A DNA stretch of 23,943 nt from Hirudo medicinalis. Lineage: Eukaryota > Annelida > Clitellata > Hirudinida > Hirudinidae. The notes under the pieces were generated by a model. The model worked only from the letters and a program-made list of their open reading frames with translations, was not told the DNA's origin and did not search any database. The position numbers and the translations under genes are program-made. Shown here piece by piece: positions 1-8,505 of this stretch. Within the stretch, counting starts at the first letter, position 1. Every line of letters starts with the position of its first letter. The stretch lies in NCBI GenBank assembly GCA_011800805.1, contig MPNW01001131.1:46169-70111 (forward strand), read 5' to 3'.

Positions 1-136
1 AGTAAATGTAATGTTTCCAGTAAATGTTTGTTTGGCGTGATAGGTCGATGCCAACGAGTCTCCATTTATACGGGTTTTCTTGCTTTGTTTTCGAAGGAAT
101 TATGATGTTGGTGGCGTGGAATTTGTACTTCAGAGT
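1..136 (-). CDS. Possible exon fragment at the left edge, unrecognised
   Basis: On the minus strand a frame stays open for 45 codons, from just after a TGA at 139-137 to the window edge. The peptide looks protein-like, with tryptophans and the stretch WRLVGIDLSRQTNIYW. It is much GC-richer than the poly-T tract at 149-160 beside it. No ATG is present. If it is an exon, its acceptor would lie near 130-137, where the pyrimidine tract is poor. I do not recognise a family. It would be a different gene from the one ending at 785. Chance openness over 45 codons remains possible. Confidence 0.3.
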
Positions 137-784
137 TCAGACTAGTTTTGTTTTTTTTTTTAATTTAAGAATTTTATGATATTATTATTATTATTATTAT
201 TATTATTTGAACATGAAGAAATAAAATAGAAAAAGTGATGTGATTTGTAGAACTCAGGTATTATCTGTTAGTGCCCATCAACTCCAGAGGTCAAGGAGGA
301 GGTCGGTGAAGTAATTAGTCACTGGTGAGTGAAGATGCTGGAAGGAATAACTAAGTCTCTTTGTCTCTAAGTGTGTTTAAAATATTCTGGCTCTAAATTG
401 TCCATTGCGCAGCTGAGAAGTGAGGGCTACGTACATCGTTATCGATGTCTGTACATCTAGATGATTTTATGTTTAAGATTTGAAAACTTTGAGGGAACGG
501 CTCGATTTAGCTTTATTAAAATATTGGTTATTGTAAATAAACAGGGCAAAATTAATAATAATCTACGAACGCTACTGGTTTCTATGACAACGTGGATGGA
601 ACACTTAATTGGGTAAAGTAAATTATTTATTGTCTTTTCCATGTTTTGTATAAATCTTGTATACATCTTCAAAATAATACTATATCGTCACAAATACAAA
701 CTAATAATATTTTATTTATCACATTTCGTTAAATTTTAACATTCTAAATCATATAAATTCTATAAAAAAGAAAACCCAAAAACA
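137..784. other. Non-coding stretch with an ATT microsatellite
   Basis: AT-rich sequence downstream of the minus-strand gene that ends at 785. It contains a poly-T run (149-160) and an (ATT)n array at 181-207. A short GC-richer patch at 272-345 has a perfect plus-strand donor (CTG|GTGAGT at 325) and a good minus-strand acceptor tract. No exon on either strand can be tied to a gene. Confidence 0.5.
181..207. repeat. (ATT)n microsatellite
   Basis: About nine uninterrupted ATT units. Confidence 0.95.
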
Positions 785-1817
785 TTAGCGATGAAGGAGT
801 TTGCTGTCCCTGGAAGATTTTTTTACGCTCGTTGACTTCCTCTTGAGATCAGACACTTCTCCCTTCCTCAAGGACTTCTCGGCCAAAAGCAACTGATTCT
901 CTTCAACGGATCCTCGAATTCTTTGCTTCTTTATGTTCTTGATCTTGCTGCTGATTCGGTCACCCGAATTGTGGTTGTTTGTTCTCTTGTGACCGTAAGG
1001 ATTGACGAAGTCAGAAAGCAGCCGACTGGTCATGCCGCTACTGCCTGAGTTGCGTGTCCTTGTTTTCCTGCCCCTGTTGCTAGCAGATTTGTTGATATCT
1101 GAGCTTGGAATGTCAGAGGGGGTCAAGCCTTTATCCTGTATATTTGTTTGACTCGCTATGGCTTATTTTAAATAACTTTCAAAATGCCGAATTTCAAACA
1201 ACAAAACTATTTTTATATGTTATAATATAAACTGTTAAATATTATTAGCAGAGCATCATAATCACGAACAGAGAACAAGGGACGATTTAGGTTCTATGAG
1301 GATTCTTGGTGCAGCAACTACCTACTATAAGGAGCTTCAATTTCTTTCACATTGCATTATTAATTATAATTAATAATAATAATTATTATTATGATTTTAC
1401 AAGTTTTATCGTACAAAATATATATTGCAATGTACTAGCTATTTTTTTTATCAAATACGTTCTTGACACCAACAAGAAAACCCAAACGCCATGAAAAATT
1501 CCCGTCTAAAATAATGCAAAAAATCAAACAAAATAAAAACCCACTTCCTGATTGGATTGTCGTTTCTTCTTTTGACCATTCGTTTCTTTCTGTGGTTTGT
1601 TTTAAAATTTTAAAATCAATTTTCAATATTATATTATATTATATTAAAATATATTATATTCTATTACAGTATATCTTATATTATGCTATATTCCTTAGTG
1701 AATGATGATTGAACTGATACACTCCTATATTTAGTTATTATGGCTTTAAGATAATTTATTTTATTTATTTTACCGAATACACAATTGATGCGCTAATTAT
1801 TTAACGTCATGAAATAA

Positions 1818-1854
<37 letters not shown>

Positions 1855-2729
1855 GTAAAGCAGTAAATGAGAAGGTTTCTGGAGAGCTACTTAAGGTCAC
1901 GCTAAGGTCAGCCATGCCCTGGAACATTTACCAACAGTTTATTCCACTCGTCCTTTATTTGCTCTCCGAGCTCATTCACTTTCTGAGATGGTTAAAAAGA
2001 TTTAATCAATCAATCCGTCAATTAATCAATCAACCAACCAATCAAGCGTTACTTTGATATTCGTAAAAAGTAAGAATTAAAAATAGAAAAGTATATAGAA
2101 AATAAATTTTTTTTTTAAATCTAAAAATATTTGACAGTTCTGATGTTCATTTTTGCTTAACCTTGGCTTATTTATAATTACAATAAGCGTTCTAATATTT
2201 GTCTATTCTTTAATTATTGTTGAGGTAGAAATTCTGTTTATACTCATTTAAAAAAATATTTTAATCAGAAATTTTATTTATAGCCACTCAAGCAAGAAAT
2301 CTCACCATTTCCAAGGAGTCCATCACTGCATCTGCGTCATTTCCCAATGCATTCTCGAATAAGAAGTAATCGAAATACAAGACATTTTAATACAGATACA
2401 TTAAATACAACCTAATTTCTGAGAAATTAATTGAATGCTAAATAAAACAATAAATAGCAGTATTGTAAGCACATGGTTCTATTAAAGACTAGATTTGAAA
2501 ATAAGAAATATGCTTTTCTTTACAAAAAATAATTATTGTTGCTGTTCTACATATTATTATAATATGGTTATATTTTAACATTAGTATTATATTGTTGCGA
2601 AATGTTAGATTATATAGAAATGTTAGTTATGATTGGATGATATGATGTTGCTTAATTAAATGTTATGACAAATGGTCCTTTAAAAAATAAACTTTTAGAA
2701 ATAATTCTCCAAACCTGACGTTTGAGCAT
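785..2729 (-). CDS. Unrecognised basic protein encoded by small in-phase exons
   Basis: I do not recognise this gene. Four minus-strand segments can be joined, all in phase 0. They are 2729-2715 (ATG, five codons, donor CAG|GTTTGG), 2353-2306 (16 codons, donor ATG|GTGAGA), 1982-1932 (17 codons, acceptor ATCTCAG, donor TTG|GTAAAT) and 1135-785 (acceptor ATACAG, 116 codons, stop TAA). The model gives about 154 residues. The second and third segments are acidic to mixed and helix-prone (DADAVMDSLEM, ELGEQIKDEWNKLL), suggesting a short coiled coil. The terminal exon is strongly basic and low in hydrophobics (many K, R, S, N), without a membrane segment, so a nuclear or cytoskeletal protein is possible. 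The large terminal exon is the best supported part. The five-codon first exon is the weakest. Confidence 0.45.
1136..1931 (-). other. Intron of the small-exon gene, with AAT repeat
   Basis: AT-rich intron between the two last proposed exons. It holds an (AAT)n array at 1820-1854 and a run of ATATT repeats near 1625-1690. No additional exon is visible. Confidence 0.4.
1820..1854. repeat. (AAT)n microsatellite
   Basis: About eleven AAT units inside the proposed minus-strand intron. Confidence 0.95.
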
Positions 2730-2855
2730 ATTTCTCTTGAAAAGGACGACGAAAATGATTACACCTCTGCCATTAATCGAAGATACAGATGAGATTCAGA
2801 TATAAAATATTGCGATTAAATTATAATGATTAATTTAAATTTAAATGAGATACAA

Positions 2856-3254
2856 TTAGGAGGCTAACACTAAAATGACTGCAATCCAGAGTCCGACGAT
2901 GATAAAGTACTTGATTCTGTTCCATTTCAAGTCATCATCGCTAACCTCTTTTTCACCTTTATCTTTTTTGGCTCCATAGATCGACTCCAGATTCATATGG
3001 AATAGGAGTGAATTGAATAAAGAAGTTGTGTTTTCTAAAGTGCCATTTTTATTCACAGTTGTCAAAGTTGTAATTTTGCTTTCCAATTTAGTGATTTTGT
3101 GTCCAGACATTGAGCTTTTGTTCTTCAACTCTTTGGACGATTTTGTGGTACCATGGGATCTGATAGATCCACTCCTAAAGCTGGTATCAGGAGTGTTGGA
3201 GAAAGCATGGCTGAGAACCATCACAAATATATTAACATGTGAATTAACTTTCAT
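2856..3254 (-). CDS. Small protein with a C-terminal membrane segment, unrecognised
   Basis: A single open frame of 132 codons from ATG (3254-3252) to a stop at 2856. An in-frame TGA lies fifteen bases upstream of the ATG, so this is the first usable start. The N-terminal 19 residues are moderately hydrophobic (VNIFVMVLSHAFS) and could be a weak signal peptide. The middle is polar, rich in S, K and T, with two N-glycosylation sequons (NGT, NTT near residues 70-77). The last 17 residues (YFIIVGLWIAVILVLAS) form a clear membrane helix preceded by KWNRIK. Basic residues before the helix and almost nothing after it would suit a tail-anchored protein. If the N-terminus is cleaved it would be type I instead. 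No family recognised. The base composition is only weakly coding-like, so it could be spurious. Confidence 0.4.
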   Translation of the reverse strand: MKVNSHVNIFVMVLSHAFSNTPDTSFRSGSIRSHGTTKSSKELKNKSSMSGHKITKLESKITTLTTVNKNGTLENTTSLFNSLLFHMNLESIYGAKKDKGEKEVSDDDLKWNRIKYFIIVGLWIAVILVLAS

Positions 3255-4157
3255 CTGTTTGTGTACTTTTCAATATCTCGTAAAGTGGGTTTTGAAATAG
3301 TTTTAAAATAAAAATAAAATCTTTAAAATGGTTCCTCTGCAATACTGTAGCGGGCAATTCGCATATGTGTTTTGAACCTGGGTTTTTAAAGAATTACATT
3401 TTGATAAACTCCTTTATTTGCGTTTGTTTAAATAAACATTCTGGTTGACGTAATAGAACATGGTCATTAATCACGAAAAGTGGTATTAATAAGGTAAAGG
3501 AACCATTAATTAGTTAACTAACATGATGGTTCACCTTGTGTAATTCATAAATGTCACACGGACCGACTTAAAGAGAATTGTCAGCCAATTATGTGATCCT
3601 TTGCATTTTGTAAATAGTCAATATTTATATAGTCATCGTTAACAAATTAACAAATAATTGTCCACACATTTTGATTAATAACCATGAAGTATGCTCCCGA
3701 AAACCTTTAAGCATCTTTACATTTATTCCATGTTGAAAGGTTTACTTGATAAAAATAACAATAATTTGAAGTTTAAATATTAATAGCCAGCATTTGGAAA
3801 TTTAAAAAAAAATCAAATTTTATTTTACACTTCTTGCCGACAGACCTCGCCTTTTGTTGTTTGGTAAATAATCATTCATTTTAATAATTCGCTTTAATCG
3901 GTTTAATCGATTCCTGACTTGCAATTATTTTCGTAATTTGAAATTTAATCTTTCGTTCATAATTTTATATCCTTAAGTCAGGTTGGTCTCATTAAATTCA
4001 AACTATTAATTTTAGCTTTAGCTTGTTCGAATCGGTTATCCGATTGTTTCATTTCTAAGCTAGCACTCTCAGAAGACAAATAGCTTGAGAACTAATCTTA
4101 TTCAGTGTAGTGTTTAGCAGGAAGCAAACTTTTTTTAGTGAATCCAACTATAGAGAC
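3255..4157. other. Intergenic region and epsin 5' flank
   Basis: AT-rich sequence between the divergent minus-strand ORF (starting at 3254) and the epsin start codon. It should contain the promoters and the epsin 5' UTR. I see no clear TATA box, exon or repeat. A GTG-initiated frame continues upstream of the epsin ATG to 4110, but it has no ATG. Confidence 0.5.
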
Positions 4158-7100
4158 ATGCCCATCCATCGGACAATCAAGAACGTTGTAAAGAACTATA
4201 CCCCTGCCGAAATAAAGGTGAGAGAGGCAACTTCCAATGACCCATGGGGTCCACCAACCACCCTCATGAACGAAATCGCAGAGTTAACCTACAATTCTAT
4301 GGCTCTTGCTGAAATCATGAACATGATCTGGAAGAGGATGAGTGACCAAGGAAAGAACTGGAGACATGTCTTCAAATCTCTCAATTTGCTCGAATATCTG
4401 GCCAAAGTTGGGTCTCCACAGGTTTCTGAGAGATGCAAGTCACAGATTCATGCGTTGCAGGTTATTGTTGTGTAGTTTCATGCAATGCTGAGGAGATTGT
4501 TACATTTGTTATTCAATATCAGTTATTATTTCTTATTATTTAATGTTATCAATCATTTGAAATGATTGATTTTAAATGGGTTGCTGCCTTTAATTTTTGA
4601 ATGATACGAGTCGCTTGGATGATGTGACATAAGCTTAAAGCTCTGTGAAAAATGAATCAAAAGTTTATTTTTGCATTGTTTAATTGAAGATTGATCTCTT
4701 GAATCATTCATGAACATTGAGTTCAAGTGATCCAATGGAACATCCTGCTTATTCTTTGCATCACAATGAAGTGTCATTGATACAGTTGATGATTTATTAT
4801 TTAGCTGCATATAATGAATGTTAACCAATTATTTCAATATAATTCTCACCAATCCAAAACTCTGTTGCCATGAATTTAGAAATTACGCACAAATATTCTG
4901 AGTGTTGCATTCATTCCATCACCTTAAGCAATAATAATAATATCATCTCCACACATTCAACATATTCTAAGCCTAATGCTTCGTTATAACAAACCTTAAT
5001 CCTACCATCATCACAAGTCAGTCGCCTTTAAAATCAACTCATCGGTCGATAAATTGATCGATAACAAACCAGGGTTTGAACGAGTTCTCCTACTACGAAG
5101 AGGGTAAGGATTGCGGGGCTTGCATAAGGGAAAAGTCGAAGCAGTTCGTGTCGCTGCTCAAGGACTCGGAAAGGTTCGAAACGAGAGGATGAAGGCATTG
5201 GCAGCCAAGGAGAGGCTCGCCCAGTCGACAGGGCTCGGGGTTCGTACTCGGTCGTTTTGCATTTTTCCTCATTTATTTTGTCGTTGGATTCACAATTAGT
5301 GGTTACAATTAGTTCTTTTTTGTTTTTTGAACACGTAGTTAGTTTAGCAAGTACATAAGCCCAGTTGGTTGCATTCCTAGGTTACACTGATGATTGTAGT
5401 GTAATTATTAGTATGTACTGTAATTATTAGTATGTAATGTAATTATTAGTCATTTGAAAATAAATGATTTACGACAGATTCATAACTCATATTCTGCTCA
5501 ACAGACGTCCAAAATGTCGCACTCCTCTTCTGACAGATATCTCTCCACCTCAGGTACAACCATTTGGCTTGCTCTTTTAAAAGTTATTTGTAATTCGATG
5601 CAATTTGCAGTTTTGTTGTCAAGTGTTTTCTTTTTCTTTTAGTTTAAGCTTGTTTTTCTTGTTAAATGAATTGTTAAATTCACTTTGCCTAATTTTCATG
5701 AATTCATTTTAATTTGCTAAACATAGTCTAAAGACGATATCGTGAGACGTTCGGCCTGCCTTTGCCGACATCACGTCCGGCTCGCTTGCATGGCACGAAC
5801 GATGCCATGCAGTGGCAGATGCCGTTGACGACATTCAAAATTAGAATCCTTAACGATATGTCATGAATCACAAAAGAGAATCGCAAATCACCGAGCGCCT
5901 CATGAATTGTTAATGACCTTCGCTCGATTATTCGTCCCTCTTAATCCGCCCACTCCCGAACGATTAATGACGGTCGTTACGTCGCTCGCCAGGACGCGTC
6001 GGCACGACCCAGGCCCCCTTGAGCGCGGACTTGGAAGCGGCTCGTCCCTCCAGTTACGGGGAGGAAGACCTTCAACTCCAGCTGGCACTGGCCATGAGTA
6101 AGGAAGAACATGAGGAGGAGGTGAAGAGGCGCAAAGGCGACGAGTTCAAGTTGCAGCTAGCTCTCGAGGAGAGCAAGAAGATCAATGAGGAGGTACGTAC
6201 TGCTGTACTGATGCTGATTGTTGTTATTGTGATGTTGATGAAGCTCAAGTCGATACAGATACACACCGATGGTGATGGTGATTACGATAGTGATGAAGGT
6301 TATGGTGATGATACAGATAGGTTTTGATGCTGATGATGATTACGATAGTGATGAAGCTTACATTGATGATGATGATGATGGTGATGGATCTAATGCTTGA
6401 ATACCCAGTGATGCATTAGCTTTAAAATGAGGATGATAACTGCAAACATATTGGACAACACATGTGATCACGTGTAAGCATTTTATCGAACGAGATGATT
6501 TGCTTTCATTGTTTCTGAGAATGTGATTCCATTGGACATCTTGTTGACATATAAATCATTGAACCTCCTGCTGGCAGTCACCGTGGAGACCAGCCATCAT
6601 GTCTTTCTTATTGCTTGCATGAGATTATCACCATCATCATCATTTGTTATTATTATTTTATTTGTGTTGATTGAGAACTGGTGCAGAGGCTTGCGGGCCT
6701 CCACCACCCCATTGGGACCTCGGTCTGGGTAAATCCTAAATCCAGCACCGGTTATCGGTCATCGCAACTGAAGTGGACGTTAATAGAATATTAGAATTAC
6801 CATTCCATGTTTATTTGATGTTTTTGTTGCCTCCCTTCAGACAATTTGTGATTGCTTTCACTGTTGTCCACAGTTACCAACGACAGCAAAAGGATTTGTT
6901 TCAAGGATTAGATAACGTGTTTTCAAAACTTATAAGAACATCGTCCCATGAGTGTTTTCATTAACTGGTAATTACATTTGGAAATAATAAGCTACCATGT
7001 TAACAAATTGTAATAATTTAACACACACAATCACTTATGATTTATAACAATAACTATTATTACGCATTTTGTTAGTATAAACTTGGTGGATCTAAACACA

Positions 7101-8458
7101 CTGCACAGACATCGTTTGACATTATTTGCGATTCTGTCAGAGAATTTCGTAAGCAGGATCCCGGTGCTTCAGTAATTATGGCCTCAAACGTCGAGACCAA
7201 AGATGATGGCCCTCGGCAGTTTTGTGTAAAATTTTGTGGAACCATTATTATAATGTCATCGAAAATTGCATTTTTCGTTCAAAATTAAGTTACATTTTTG
7301 TTTAATTGAAATGCATTTGCAGTGTTGTTGGTTGTAAAAATAAATTTTGCTAGATAGTAGTAATAGGCTGTTGACATGGAGACGTATTAACAATGATGGA
7401 ATGGTGATAACAGCTGCTGTAATTAGGAAATCTTGAGTGATGTTTGTAGCTGTGCTCTTGCAAATTATACCATTGATATAATTGACTAATTAATAAATAA
7501 ATTATGATTGATGATAATTGAGGCATCTTTTTAATTTTGGTTTAATTACATTCACTAAATGATATTTTAAGTTACGACCTTCGATTAATTGGATTACAAA
7601 CTTTTTGTAAATTGGAGCCGATTTTTGTGAATGTCACCGCAGTCGTACGGCAATGCAATCTGCCTTGCAATGGTGTCGAATCACTTGTTTTAAATCAGGT
7701 CGTCGGCATGACATTATTCTCGTCGTGCTCATCGAAAACCCGTTGCATTCCATTCGTGTTCGTGCAATTCGTTCGAACTCGAGAACTTAAGATTGAAAGC
7801 ACTTTGAGCGACTTCTCTGAAAATATAAATAATGTCATTCTCAATGTCTGCTTAGCCTGAAGGCCCTTGAAAGTGGCAAACGTTTTAACGTTTTACTTCG
7901 GCCATCAGACATGGTTGTGACTTCAAAGAACGTTTTGTTCGACCGAGTCCTTGGTGGTTTTCTAAATCATGCTAAGGTTTTACATCCACCTATCCTACGA
8001 GAATATTAGTAAAGTAGAATGAGATGTTGTTGCTTGCCTGGATGATGATTGTTTTGTCTTGGAGATGTTTGTTTTTTGCTTGGTTGGTTATTTTTATGGG
8101 GAGTAATTGACATAACATTAAAATAATTTTATAGTAAATCTAATGATTCTCGTGAAATCTAATTGGTCATGAATGATCTAAAATATCATTAGGTTATTGT
8201 TGTGAGTTCCAATCGTGATTTAAGATAGCTTAGCAAGTGAATGAGTGTCAAAATGTTATGTGCATAAATTATGATAATGAGGCTGCCTCGTTCAGCAGCA
8301 CAGCAACTTCGCAGACGATGATCTTACGAAAATCTATTTCCAGCAATTACTCCGCATTTTTAACAAAGATAAAGAGTTGTTGCACATTCAATTAATGAGA
8401 CACTAAATTTCATTTGCTCCTAGATTGCTTAAGATTGAAGAGCTGAAATATTAGTTAT

Positions 8459-8505
<47 letters not shown>

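Noticed and set aside
272..345. Possible exon with a perfect donor CTG|GTGAGT at 325 (plus) or a good acceptor (minus)
   Set aside because: The strands give conflicting readings and no partner exon in matching phase was found on either.
2700..2790. Short plus-strand frame (EHISLEKDDENDYTSAINRRYR)
   Set aside because: Only about 28 codons, a weak acceptor and no upstream exon. It overlaps the proposed first exon of the minus-strand gene.
3013..3300. 95-codon plus-strand frame
   Set aside because: Antisense to the minus-strand membrane-protein ORF, with no splice context of its own. The minus frame has the better protein features.
7612..7860. 82-codon plus frame inside epsin intron 4
   Set aside because: No splice sites in phase with epsin, no recognisable sequence, and a TGA at its end. 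Likely chance.
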